Assembly: GCA_937911845.1 (NCBI GenBank)
Contig: CALDQF010000412.1
Location: forward strand, 1-11,894
DNA from: an uncultured Phycisphaera sp.
GTDB lineage: Bacteria > Planctomycetota > Phycisphaerae > Phycisphaerales > SM1A02
Reading direction: 5' to 3'
Length of the DNA stretch: 11,894 nucleotides
How positions within the stretch are numbered: the stretch's first letter is position 1; every line of letters starts with the position of its first letter. This document shows positions 1 through 7,025 of this stretch, piece by piece. The notes below the pieces were generated by a model. It saw only the letters and a list, made by a program, of their open reading frames with translations. It ran no database searches and had not been told where the DNA came from. Made by a program: the position numbers and the translations under genes.

Positions 1-1736
1 CCGCTATTGCCACTGGCAACTACCTCGCAGCAGGCTTCTTGGCGTTCTTTTTGAAGGCGGCAAATCTGATCTTGTCTCGTACCGCATGGGGCGCTCAAAG
101 AGCAATCCGAGAGTTGGTTCGACTGACTCCCGATCTGGCCCGGGTGGTTGAGCCTGGCGGGCAAGAAGTGGACAAACGACTGGCCGAACTGTCGGTCGGA
201 AATATCGTTCGGGTTCGACCGGGTGAGAACTTGCCCGTGGACGGACAAATTGTCTCTGGGACATCCGACATCAACCAAGCTTCACTCACAGGTGAGGCGG
301 TTCCCATTGAAGCTTCGGCTGGAGTCGAGGTGTATGCAGGCACCACCAACCTCACCGGTCAGATCGATGTCGAAGTCACCGCGGTGGCTGGCGATACCAC
401 CATCGGAAAAGTCGAAAATCTCATTCGTGAGGCTGAACGTAGTAAAACCGAGCGTCAAGAACTGATTGAACAACTGGCAGCGTATTACGTCCCGGTGGTT
501 TTGATGGTGGCTGGTGTGGTGTGGTTCTTTACCGCCCGCAGTGAGCTGCAATCCATCCGTGATGAAGCGGCCATCCGTGCTATCACCGTGTTGGTGGTGA
601 CGTGTCCGGGAGCCCTTCTGATTGCGCACCCCACCGCAATGGTCGCCGCCTTTGCCTCCGCAGCCCGACTTGGCATCATGATCAAACGAACGAGCACGCT
701 GGAAGCCGCCGCTTCAGTGGACACCGTGGTTCTCGACAAAACTGGAACCATCACCACCGGACGATTCGCCGTATCCAGACTCGCTCCCGCCGAAGGCATC
801 GATGGTGCCGATTTGCTTCGCGCTGCCGCTGACGCCGAACAATCTTCAAACCACCCGTTGGCCCGATCCATTCTTGAAACCGCCGAACGGGCCAATCTCG
901 TGGTGTCAAACGTCTCCGAGTACGAAGAGGTCCACGGCCGTGGCGTACGAGCGCAGCGAGATGGCACCGCACTGGTTGCCGGGCGTGGTGGTTGGCTTCG
1001 CGAATTGTTCCCTCAACAAGCCGATGCGATTGCACAAGCTGAGGAGAAGATCGAGGGAATGTCTGGCGTACACGTAGCTTTGGGCGACCAATACTTCGGC
1101 GCAGTTGGTCTCGAGGACCGTCTGCGACGACACGCCGGTGACTCGCTCGATCGTATGCGTGGTCTTGGCGTTCGTAGAATCGCCATGTTCACTGGAGACC
1201 GCCTGTCGGTCGCAGAACGGGTGGGCCGAGCCGTTGGTGTCGACACCATCGAAGCAGAATGCTTACCCGAGGAAAAGCATGCCGAACTGTTGTACCTCCA
1301 AGACAAGGGCCACCGCACCTTGGTGGTGGGTGATGGCATCAACGATGGTCCAATCTTGGCCACCGCTGATGTTGGCGTGGCCATGGGACTGTCTGGGTCC
1401 GACATCGCCACCAACTCCGCTGGCGTCGCTTTGATGAACGATGACCTCCGGCATGTCCCGTTCCTGCTGGAGTTGGCCCGCAAAACCCGGGGGGTGATCG
1501 GACAGAACATCGGGTTCTCCATCCTTCTCGCGTTGATTGGATTGGCCTTGGCCGCCGGTGGCAACATCCAAATTTGGCTCGCCCCCATCGTCTACGCCGC
1601 GGGATACGGCCTGGTGATTTTCAATTCTTTGCGTTTGGTTCGATTCGGAGAAGAATACGGAGAAGCCGAAGAAGCTCGCCGCCGCATCGAAGACGCAACG
1701 CCACTCAAGCCGCAACGCGCAATGTCGACATCCTGA
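1..1736 (+). CDS. Heavy-metal (P1B-like) P-type ATPase, 5' end outside window
   Basis: Membrane pump that uses ATP, via a phospho-aspartate intermediate, to move a metal ion; the substrate is unknown. The frame is open from base 3 (first codon reads Ala) and continues off the left edge, so the N-terminal membrane helices and any metal-binding domain are not visible. Seen in order: actuator-domain TGE (288-296), a membrane segment near 480-535, the ion-binding helix with TCPGALL (CPG at 603-611), the phosphorylation motif DKTGT (Asp at 735-737), the HP dipeptide of the P1B nucleotide domain (852-857), TGD, LPEEK, and the hinge GDGIND (1329-1346). Two helices and NSLRLVRF close the protein. Oddities: the usual CPC is CPG, and the last helix lacks the polar ligand residues typical of Cu or Zn/Cd pumps, so the substrate cannot be assigned from the motif. 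It converges on yidD with 29 bases between. Confidence 0.93.
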   Translation, partial: AIATGNYLAAGFLAFFLKAANLILSRTAWGAQRAIRELVRLTPDLARVVEPGGQEVDKRLAELSVGNIVRVRPGENLPVDGQIVSGTSDINQASLTGEAVPIEASAGVEVYAGTTNLTGQIDVEVTAVAGDTTIGKVENLIREAERSKTERQELIEQLAAYYVPVVLMVAGVVWFFTARSELQSIRDEAAIRAITVLVVTCPGALLIAHPTAMVAAFASAARLGIMIKRTSTLEAAASVDTVVLDKTGTITTGRFAVSRLAPAEGIDGADLLRAAADAEQSSNHPLARSILETAERANLVVSNVSEYEEVHGRGVRAQRDGTALVAGRGGWLRELFPQQADAIAQAEEKIEGMSGVHVALGDQYFGAVGLEDRLRRHAGDSLDRMRGLGVRRIAMFTGDRLSVAERVGRAVGVDTIEAECLPEEKHAELLYLQDKGHRTLVVGDGINDGPILATADVGVAMGLSGSDIATNSAGVALMNDDLRHVPFLLELARKTRGVIGQNIGFSILLALIGLALAAGGNIQIWLAPIVYAAGYGLVIFNSLRLVRFGEEYGEAEEARRRIEDATPLKPQRAMSTS

Positions 1737-1765
1737 GGCAGTGCAGCCTGCATCCTTCTGAGAAC

Positions 1766-2014
1766 TTAGTCCGCTTCAGTTGAATCCGGAGGAGGCACGG
1801 GGTCATAACCATGCCCTCCCCCCGGGCGACAACGGCACAAACGTCGTACGACCATCCACCCGCCTCGCCATGCCCCATGCTGCTCCAAAGCCTCGAGTGC
1901 ATACTCAGAGCAGGTGGGGTGGAATCGGCATTGACCACCGAAGAAAGGCCTTAGGGTCGCTTGGTACGCCAGCACGCCAAGCCTGAGACACCAAACGCCT
2001 ACCCCTCGATTCAT
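1766..2014 (-). CDS. yidD: Membrane protein insertion efficiency factor YidD
   Basis: Small membrane-associated protein (82 residues) that in other bacteria helps YidC insert inner-membrane proteins. Family motifs are clear: CRFHPTCSEYALEAL in the middle, then CRCRPGGGHGYDPVP near the C-terminus. Length is normal for the family (70-100). The frame is open for another 92 codons upstream, but that part is the shadow of rnpA. The ATG at 2014 overlaps the rnpA TGA as ATGA, which implies translational coupling. The rnpA-yidD order is conserved in bacteria. The C-terminal tail after DPVPPP is short and non-conserved. Confidence 0.9.
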   Translation of the reverse strand: MNRGVGVWCLRLGVLAYQATLRPFFGGQCRFHPTCSEYALEALEQHGAWRGGWMVVRRLCRCRPGGGHGYDPVPPPDSTEAD

Positions 2015-2361
2015 GACGGGTGTCTCAGAAGAATCAGGCGGGCTTCTCGTAAGAATTCGGCATACTCCATCATCGCCAGGGGTTGGTGGGGACGAACATT
2101 CACTACCACATCGACGCCAGTTGGCCACTCCTGCTGCTGCAAGCGAAAAGCTTCTCGAAGACACCGGCGGACTCGGTTTCGAGTGACGGCATTGCCGACT
2201 CGCTTGGGAAGACTCAGGCCAAGTCTGGGACAAACGGACGGTTGACTGCGGCGAACGAACACCAACAGCGGTCCCACCCGACGGGAGCACCGGTTGGCAT
2301 ACACGGCATCAAATCCCGCGCGATTTCGGAGGCGCTGTTGAGGTCCGAACCGAGACGTCAT
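2011..2361 (-). CDS. rnpA: Ribonuclease P protein component
   Basis: Protein subunit that binds the 5' leader of precursor tRNA and assists the RNase P RNA in 5' maturation. The 116-residue product is basic and of normal length. The signature region at residues 49-73 reads LSLPKRVGNAVTRNRVRRCL followed by REAFR; this carries the RNR motif of the RNA-contacting helix. The ATG at 2361 overlaps the TGA of the ClC gene as ATGA, and its own TGA overlaps the yidD start in the same way, so all three genes should be on one mRNA. A perfect AGGAGG (2378-2383, minus) lies inside the acidic tail of the ClC gene, but 16 bases from the ATG, longer than usual; coupling probably matters more. Odd: the normal upstream partner rpmH is missing and a channel gene stands in its place. 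Confidence 0.92.
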   Translation of the reverse strand: MTSRFGPQQRLRNRAGFDAVYANRCSRRVGPLLVFVRRSQPSVCPRLGLSLPKRVGNAVTRNRVRRCLREAFRLQQQEWPTGVDVVVNVRPHQPLAMMEYAEFLREARLILLRHPS

Positions 2362-4154
2362 TCGTCATCCCCGCCTTCCTCCTCATGGGAAGCACGGTGG
2401 TAATGGCCCATGACCGCCAGTCGACTGGCCAACCCCATTACCGACTTGGAAACCGGGTCCACCACTGCAAGTGTGTGTACATCGTGTTGCACAAACCGGT
2501 CGAGCACTTCATCAAGCGGTTCTTCGGGAGCGATCGTCGGCAGATTCGGTCGCATCATTTCTTCCACTTGAAGCAGTGGCAAGGCTTCGCGATACACCAA
2601 CGCTTCCCGAAGATCTTCACTGATCACCAGCCCCACGTACCTGTCTTTTCGGTCGACCACCACAAAGTCATCAACATGCAGTTTGGACGACAACGCCAGC
2701 AGACGTTCGGCGGTCTCATCAGGATGAACAAATACAGGAGCTACCAGTTTCAGATCGGCTGGGGTTGAAGAACGCAGGGCGCCAAGGTCACTGATGGGTC
2801 CAAGTCGGATTCCAGCCCGACTCAACGAAGCGGTGTACACGCTATCTCGCCGCAAGGCTCGGGCGATGGCCACAGCCAAGACCGCGGCCAACATCAACGG
2901 AAGCATGACGGAGTACGACCGGGTGATTTCGTAGGCCAAGAAAATTGCGGTCAAAGGAGCATGAGTGGTTCCGGCAACCATTGCCCCCATACCAACCAAG
3001 GCGTAGTGCGCGGGTGATGCAGAAGGAAGCCAGCCCAATTGTTCCACCAAGAATCCGAAAGCCCCACCAACCGCTGCGCCCATAAACAGAGATGGTGCGA
3101 AAAGACCGCCCGAGCCACCGGAGCCGAAGGTCACGGCGGTGGCCACCCCTTTGGACACGCCGACCAAAATCAAAAGTCCGACAAACCGCCACGTCTGGCC
3201 CTCGTAATGCAGTGGTTCAAGCAGGATTCTGATTTGGTCGTAACTTTTGCCCAAAAATGGTGGCAGTTCGGTCGCGTCGCTCGCGACCAGGTGCCACACA
3301 AAGGCGCCCATTCCCAGAAGCAGCCCCCCCAACGATGCCCGAAGCGGCGTTCCGACTTGGATCTTTCGGAACATCGATCCCACCCACCCGATCATTGTCC
3401 CGAAGCCAGCAGCTCCCGCACCGCACAACAGACCCAAGAGAAGATAGTTGGGAATCTCCCACCACCCGAAGGCCCCATCCCCGAAGTCTTGTGGGGTGGG
3501 GAACAAGGGGTGACCGCCAGCCACCGACTGGGTGATCGCAGTACTGACCACTGCTGCCACGACAATTGGCGCAAAGGTGCGGCTCGACAAATCACGAAGC
3601 ATGACCTCAGTCACAAAGAACACACCCGCGATTGGTGTGTTGAAAACGCTCGAAATTCCGGCCGCGGCACCACAGCCCAGAAGAGTGGTCATCTGCCGTG
3701 GCGGGAGGCGAAACAATTTGGCCAGTTGCGAACCGATGACGCTCCCGATCGCAGCGATCGGACCTTCGGGACCTGCAGAACCTCCCGTGGCAATGGTGAC
3801 TGAAGAAGCCAACCAAGTGCGCAATCCCTCAAGGGCTGGAAGCCGACCTCGCTTGCGATAGATGCTCCACATGATGCGCGAAACACCTTTGCCTTCACCG
3901 GGGGTACGCAACAGTTCGTACAGCCAACCTGAGATCAAGCCTCCCAACGCCGGAACGACAATCAGCAACCAAGGGGCCCGCCCGGCGGCTTGGCCGAACA
4001 CGGCAAAGCCATATTCGATGGGGCGAATAAACGCCAAGGCCACCCCGCTCATCAGCGACCCCAAGACCGCCGCCAGAACCAGCTGCCGGGTACGGCGGCC
4101 GAGTCGGCCGCGAAGACGTGGCAAAACCGGCTTAGAATGCTCCTGTTGGATCAC
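2358..4154 (-). CDS. ClC-family chloride channel/antiporter with C-terminal CBS pair
   Basis: Inner-membrane anion channel or anion/proton exchanger of 598 residues: a transmembrane part (about 25-435) and a cytosolic pair of CBS domains (about 465-580) that in relatives bind nucleotides and gate the pore. Family signatures: GGSAGPEGP with the gating glutamate (E130), FNTPIAGVFFVTEV (171-184), GSGGSGGLFAPSLFMG (344-359) and the anion-site tyrosine in DSVYTASL (Y440). Departures from E. coli ClC: GSGIP is GKGVS (88-92), so the anion-coordinating Ser is Lys and the Pro is Ser; the position of the intracellular proton glutamate (E203) is Val184, as in many chloride channels. The start is GTG at 4154, which lacks an obvious ribosome binding site, so the N-terminus is uncertain. 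First gene of the rnpA-yidD operon, divergent from rpoZ. Confidence 0.93.
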   Translation of the reverse strand: MIQQEHSKPVLPRLRGRLGRRTRQLVLAAVLGSLMSGVALAFIRPIEYGFAVFGQAAGRAPWLLIVVPALGGLISGWLYELLRTPGEGKGVSRIMWSIYRKRGRLPALEGLRTWLASSVTIATGGSAGPEGPIAAIGSVIGSQLAKLFRLPPRQMTTLLGCGAAAGISSVFNTPIAGVFFVTEVMLRDLSSRTFAPIVVAAVVSTAITQSVAGGHPLFPTPQDFGDGAFGWWEIPNYLLLGLLCGAGAAGFGTMIGWVGSMFRKIQVGTPLRASLGGLLLGMGAFVWHLVASDATELPPFLGKSYDQIRILLEPLHYEGQTWRFVGLLILVGVSKGVATAVTFGSGGSGGLFAPSLFMGAAVGGAFGFLVEQLGWLPSASPAHYALVGMGAMVAGTTHAPLTAIFLAYEITRSYSVMLPLMLAAVLAVAIARALRRDSVYTASLSRAGIRLGPISDLGALRSSTPADLKLVAPVFVHPDETAERLLALSSKLHVDDFVVVDRKDRYVGLVISEDLREALVYREALPLLQVEEMMRPNLPTIAPEEPLDEVLDRFVQHDVHTLAVVDPVSKSVMGLASRLAVMGHYHRASHEEEGGDDE

Positions 4155-4240
4155 AGCGACCCCAAGCCAGACGCCGAAAGATATGGCTCCTGAGGAGAGA
4201 TATTCGACTGGAGATGTCGGTAGGCGAGTGCTGGAGGCCG

Positions 4241-4249
4241 TGCTATCAT
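4241..4249 (+). promoter_or_regulatory. Possible extended -10 promoter for rpoZ-coaC
   Basis: The string TGCTATCAT contains an extended -10 TG, one spacer base and TATCAT (5 of 6 matches to TATAAT). No good -35 box is found 16-18 bases upstream, as is common for extended -10 promoters. Transcription would start near 4256, giving a leader of about 33 bases before the GTG of rpoZ. It lies in the 134-base divergent region between the ClC gene and rpoZ, which holds no gene. Motif match only. Confidence 0.4.
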
Positions 4250-4288
4250 GTTCTGATTCTCGCGAGGCGAGTTTGGAGATTGAACCCC

Positions 4289-4513
4289 GTGATCGAAGCT
4301 CTTAAAAGTGATGATATCGTCGATAAAGTTGGCGGCCGTTTCAAGTTGACGGCTCTGATTCAACGACGCTTGAAAGAAATTGTCGTGGATGGGTCCCGTC
4401 CCTTGATCGAGCGTGAAGGTCGCACCGATCTCGAACTCGTGGTTGAAGAAATTCGTCAAGGTCTCATCGAACCGGATTTCAGCGCGACTGATTACGAACC
4501 GCCCGCCTCCTGA
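4289..4513 (+). CDS. rpoZ: DNA-directed RNA polymerase omega subunit
   Basis: Small RNA polymerase subunit that wraps the beta-prime C-terminus and aids assembly. The 74-residue product matches omega: VGGRFKLTALIQRRLKEI corresponds to the conserved first helices (GNRF-L---A--RA in E. coli), and LELVVEEIRQGLIEPDF to the final helix and EI--G-I segment. The open frame extends to an ATG at 4214, but that extension (Cys/Trp-rich) does not look like omega and contains the likely promoter. The GTG at 4289 has GGAG 10 bases upstream (4275-4278) and gives the normal N-terminus. coaC follows after 78 bases; rpoZ next to coaBC genes is a recurrent bacterial arrangement. The usual neighbour gmk is not present here. 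Confidence 0.82.
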   Translation: MIEALKSDDIVDKVGGRFKLTALIQRRLKEIVVDGSRPLIEREGRTDLELVVEEIRQGLIEPDFSATDYEPPAS

Positions 4514-4591
4514 ACGAGGCCGGCCTTTGCTGATCTGAAGGCCTACCACGATCACAAAGCTGTCTCCGCAGGATCAAACGACCACCTGCAC

Positions 4592-5182
4592 ATGAACCAA
4601 CACGGCTCAAATTCAAACGCTCACCCCGGCCCCCTTCAAGGGAGACACATCGGTATTGGCGTGACCGGGGGCATTGCCGCGTACAAGGTGTGCCATGTGG
4701 TCAGCCAACTGACGCAGGGCGGCGCTTTGGTGGACGTGCTGATGACGCCCAACGCCCAGAGATTCGTCGGGGAAGCGACCTTTCAGGCCCTTTCTGGGCG
4801 TCCTGTGCTGTGCGATCCCTGGGAGGGTCCCGATCCCTCTGACCCCCAACACATTCGTATCGCGCGCCGACTTGAGCTGCTCTTGGTCGCCCCAGCAAGC
4901 ATGAACACCATCGGCCGACTGGCTCACGGGATCACGGAAGATGTGATCACGCTCACTGCAGCCGGTATCCCCCCGCAAACCATTCCTCGCATTCTCGCAC
5001 CAAGCATGAATGCGGCCATGTGGAGCCAGGCTTCGACCCAACGGAATCTGAGGGTGCTGCAGGATGACGGATGGCTGGTAGTTCCTCCCGATGACGGGAT
5101 GCAAGCTTGCCAGACCACCGGTCCGGGCCGTCTGCCTGAGCCCGAAACATTGCTTCAAGCCATTTCTGACCATCTGACCTAA
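4592..5182 (+). CDS. coaC: Phosphopantothenoylcysteine decarboxylase (flavoprotein, CoaC domain only)
   Basis: FMN-dependent enzyme that decarboxylates 4'-phospho-N-pantothenoylcysteine to 4'-phosphopantetheine in coenzyme A synthesis. Motifs of the HFCD flavoprotein family: FMN-binding GVTGGIAAYK (residues 23-32), the active-site His in QHIRIAR, PASMNTIGRLAHGITEDV, APSMNAAMW (the substrate-binding PxMNxxMW motif) and the flexible-flap Cys in MQACQTTGPGR. The protein ends at 196 residues, about where the CoaB synthetase domain would begin in a fused CoaBC (about 400), so it is monofunctional and a separate coaB must be elsewhere. The first 17 residues are a non-conserved extension; the ATG lacks a strong ribosome binding site. 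Probably co-transcribed with rpoZ. Other HFCD decarboxylases (such as UbiX) are less likely given the PxMNxxMW motif and context. Confidence 0.87.
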   Translation: MNQHGSNSNAHPGPLQGRHIGIGVTGGIAAYKVCHVVSQLTQGGALVDVLMTPNAQRFVGEATFQALSGRPVLCDPWEGPDPSDPQHIRIARRLELLLVAPASMNTIGRLAHGITEDVITLTAAGIPPQTIPRILAPSMNAAMWSQASTQRNLRVLQDDGWLVVPPDDGMQACQTTGPGRLPEPETLLQAISDHLT

Positions 5183-5222
5183 CCAAGACTTTTCGAGGTC
5201 GAAAAAGTTGATGGAAGGCATG

Positions 5223-5258
5223 AAAAAACCGCCGACAGGCACAAGTCCGTGTCGGCGG
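5223..5258 (-). terminator. Intrinsic terminator, minus strand
   Basis: Read on the minus strand: CCGCCGACA (5258-5250), a 12-base loop, TGTCGGCGG (5237-5229), then six T (5228-5223). The perfect 9-pair GC-rich stem followed by a T run is a textbook intrinsic terminator. On the plus strand no T run follows, so it does not serve coaC. It ends transcripts coming from the aminotransferase gene, whose stop is 157 bases upstream, or a small RNA starting in the gap. Confidence 0.78.
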
Positions 5259-5387
5259 CGGGTGGATGGCTCATTGTGTTCGGTATGGGGGTTGTCCCAT
5301 AGGAACGAATATGAGTTTACATCCACAGCCGCCGAAACAATATTACAAACCCTTTACTGACAAGTATTTATAGGTTTTTTCGGCTGT
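5223..5387 (-). ncRNA. Four-arm structured RNA between convergent genes (attenuator-like or small RNA)
   Basis: The gap between coaC and the aminotransferase holds an unusually structured minus-strand segment. Arm 1 (5381-5387 plus 5374-5377) can pair with arm 2 (5325-5331 plus 5335-5338) around a 3x3 internal loop. Arm 2 (5320-5326, 5328-5334) can instead pair with arm 3 (5253-5259, 5262-5268), with further helices inside: 5270-5274 with 5311-5315, 5278-5281 with 5303-5306, 5284-5289 with 5296-5301. That makes 29 pairs in 82 bases. Arm 3 (5250-5258) is also the first half of a terminator whose second half is 5229-5237. Arms 1:2 and 3:4 exclude 2:3, as in an attenuator. No minus-strand gene follows, only antisense to coaC. 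It could be a free small RNA, a 3' end of the aminotransferase mRNA or a regulated antisense source. No match to tRNA, SRP, 6S or a riboswitch known to me. Confidence 0.45.
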
Positions 5388-5414
5388 AGGCCGCACAACG
5401 GGAGTCAAATGGGG

Positions 5415-6596
5415 TCATTCTCGGACTTTTTCAGGGTCGATTCCGCGAAAAATGGCCCTCAGACGGCCCAATCCTTGGGCCAGTTTGGCTTCGCTGGTGG
5501 CGTAGGAGAGTCGAATGTGGGAGTCAGCGGTGGAAAAAACGCCCCCAGGAATCACAATCACATTGGCCTGCATGGCCAACTCGGTCAATGCCGTACCGGT
5601 AAGCCCAAGATCTTCGGGGACCCTCACCCATGCGTAGAACGCACCTTCAGGCCGAGGAACCTCAGCCACCCCATCAAAAGCCTCCATGACCATATTTCGG
5701 CGCCGGACGTAACTGGCCACAACCGGTGACAAGTCGACCTCGAACGCCGCGGGGATTGCCATTTGCAGCGGTGTCGGAGGACAGACGTACACAAACTGCT
5801 GCAACTTTCTCATTTGATCAATGATTGGGGCTGGACCAGCGGCATACCCAAGTCGCCATCCGGTGCAACCATACGACTTCCCGAACCCCCGAATGACCAG
5901 AACCGAGGGTTCGTTCCGGGCTGGAGATGGCATCCGTCCCTGCTCGTCCAAGCCATCCGGAAAAACAAACGCGTCGTAGATCTCATCAGAGATCAGCACC
6001 ACGCCCCTTTCCCGGCACAACCCTGCCAACGCATCCATTTCTGCCTGAGTCGGAAGAACACCAGTTGGATTGGCAGGAGCGTTTAAGAGCACCGCCCGTG
6101 TTCGAGGCGTGATGAGTGGCGCGACCTTCTCGGCCGTCATTCGATAATCGGAGTCCAACGGACATGGGACAGCCTTGGCCTCGCAAACCCTGGCCATGGC
6201 TGGATAAGCCACAAACCATGGATCAGGGATAATGATTTCGTCACCGGGATCCAGCAGCGCCATCATCGCCAACAAGAGCCCCCCGCTGGTGCCGCTGGTC
6301 AGCATGATGCCCGAGCCTTGAGCAAATGCTGAACCAAGGTCATCGGCGACGTGCTCCTGAACGGCCAACAGTGCAGCCCCATCGCCTTGAGTCAGGCTGT
6401 ATCCATTCCGATCGGACTCAATGCCCGCCACAGCCGCCTCCTTCAGCAGGGATGGAACTGGAAAATCCGGCTGACCAATACTGAGGTTGATGGGGTCCTT
6501 GAGTTGGGCCCCACGTTCAAAGGCTTTCCGAATGCCGGAAAAATCCAGCGCTTGAGTACGGGCCGAAAGGTGAAACGAATGGGGAGAAGAATCCAT
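5415..6596 (-). CDS. Class I pyridoxal-phosphate aminotransferase
   Basis: Cytosolic PLP enzyme of fold type I, aspartate/aromatic aminotransferase superfamily; likely donor-to-2-oxo-acid transamination, exact substrate not readable. Using the ATG at 6596 (393 residues), the PLP lysine is K240 in RGFGKSYGCTGWRLGY. Other landmarks are the NPTG loop (N176), SDEIYD with D204 and Y207 contacting the cofactor, the GYSLTQGD segment and R362 in HIRLSYATS, which binds the substrate carboxylate. The frame reaches an ATG at 6647, but AGGA eight bases before 6596 and family N-termini favour the shorter form. The residue pattern fits the subgroup that includes many annotated aspartate/LL-diaminopimelate-like aminotransferases. 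It has its own transcription unit, bounded by terminators at 6646-6675 and 5223-5258. Confidence 0.92.
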   Translation of the reverse strand: MDSSPHSFHLSARTQALDFSGIRKAFERGAQLKDPINLSIGQPDFPVPSLLKEAAVAGIESDRNGYSLTQGDGAALLAVQEHVADDLGSAFAQGSGIMLTSGTSGGLLLAMMALLDPGDEIIIPDPWFVAYPAMARVCEAKAVPCPLDSDYRMTAEKVAPLITPRTRAVLLNAPANPTGVLPTQAEMDALAGLCRERGVVLISDEIYDAFVFPDGLDEQGRMPSPARNEPSVLVIRGFGKSYGCTGWRLGYAAGPAPIIDQMRKLQQFVYVCPPTPLQMAIPAAFEVDLSPVVASYVRRRNMVMEAFDGVAEVPRPEGAFYAWVRVPEDLGLTGTALTELAMQANVIVIPGGVFSTADSHIRLSYATSEAKLAQGLGRLRAIFRGIDPEKVRE

Positions 6597-6645
6597 ACCC
6601 CGCATCCTGACCAATCTTTCGCAGACCGGCAAGCACACCGGGCAC

Positions 6646-6675
6646 AAAAGAAAACCGCCCCATCAATTGGGGCGG
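6646..6675 (-). terminator. Intrinsic terminator after the small basic protein gene
   Basis: On the minus strand: CCGCCCCA (6675-6668), loop ATTGA, TGGGGCGG (6662-6655), then TTTTCTTTT (6654-6646). A perfect 8-pair GC-rich stem, short loop and T-rich tail. It lies 94 bases beyond the small basic protein stop and 49 bases before the aminotransferase start, separating the two units. Confidence 0.86.
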
Positions 6676-6769
6676 CAGAAATCTTTACGAGCCAAAGAGA
6701 CTTTCGGTTGCGTTCAGGTGAACATGAACCTCAAAGCACAGCGATCTTCACGCAAGGCGTTCAGAAGGA

Positions 6770-6976
6770 TCACTCTGCGTCTTCGTCACTCTTCACCTTC
6801 TTCTTGCCGGTCGATGGCTTGCGGTTGCCCACTTTGACCAATCCGGTTGGAGAAGATTCACCAAGGATGAACTGACCTTGCTCACGCAATCGAGCGATCC
6901 GCTCTTCGCGGGTCAGGACGTTGCGGTGCCGGTTCAATGCGGCGGGTTTGGTCTTCAGGCTTCGGTGCAAGCTCAT
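6770..6976 (-). CDS. Small basic protein of the PVC superphylum (function unknown, possibly ribosome-linked)
   Basis: A 68-residue, strongly basic protein starting MSLHRSLKTKPAALNRHRNV, followed by LTREERIARLREQG. I recognise this pattern (M-S-x-H-x-S-L, RHRNVLTR-ERI--L) as a family conserved across planctomycetes, verrucomicrobia and chlamydiae and annotated as small basic protein. Its role is not established; size, charge and a Lys-rich tail ending in acidic residues (KKKVKSDEDAE) suggest RNA or ribosome binding (inference). The frame has an earlier ATG at 6988, but GGAG six bases before the ATG at 6976 (6983-6986) and the family N-terminus decide the start. It lies 49 bases after the SPOR-like gene and is followed by a strong terminator. 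Confidence 0.85.
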   Translation of the reverse strand: MSLHRSLKTKPAALNRHRNVLTREERIARLREQGQFILGESSPTGLVKVGNRKPSTGKKKVKSDEDAE

Positions 6977-7025
6977 GACAGGCTCCAATCAAGGGAATCC
7001 AAGCAAAGTTGGCCCCCAAACAACT

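Noticed and set aside
2015..2290. N-terminal 92-codon extension of yidD
   Set aside because: It is the shadow of rnpA in another frame; YidD family similarity begins at ATG 2014, which overlaps the rnpA stop.
3039..3803. 254-codon plus-strand frame antisense to the ClC gene
   Set aside because: Composition typical of a shadow frame, no hydrophobic or catalytic pattern; ClC signatures are on the minus strand.
4214..4288. 25-codon upstream extension of rpoZ from ATG 4214
   Set aside because: The sequence is unlike omega, lacks a ribosome binding site and contains the likely -10 box.
4613..5326. 237-codon minus-strand open frame antisense to coaC, starting inside the structured RNA
   Set aside because: It runs through the terminator hairpin, has no recognisable domain, and coaC on the other strand has clear family motifs; it is a shadow frame.
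5223..5414. tRNA, SRP RNA or 6S RNA in the coaC-aminotransferase gap
   Set aside because: No cloverleaf or T-loop, no SRP GGAA-loop core, and no large central bubble as in 6S; the segment is a different structured element.
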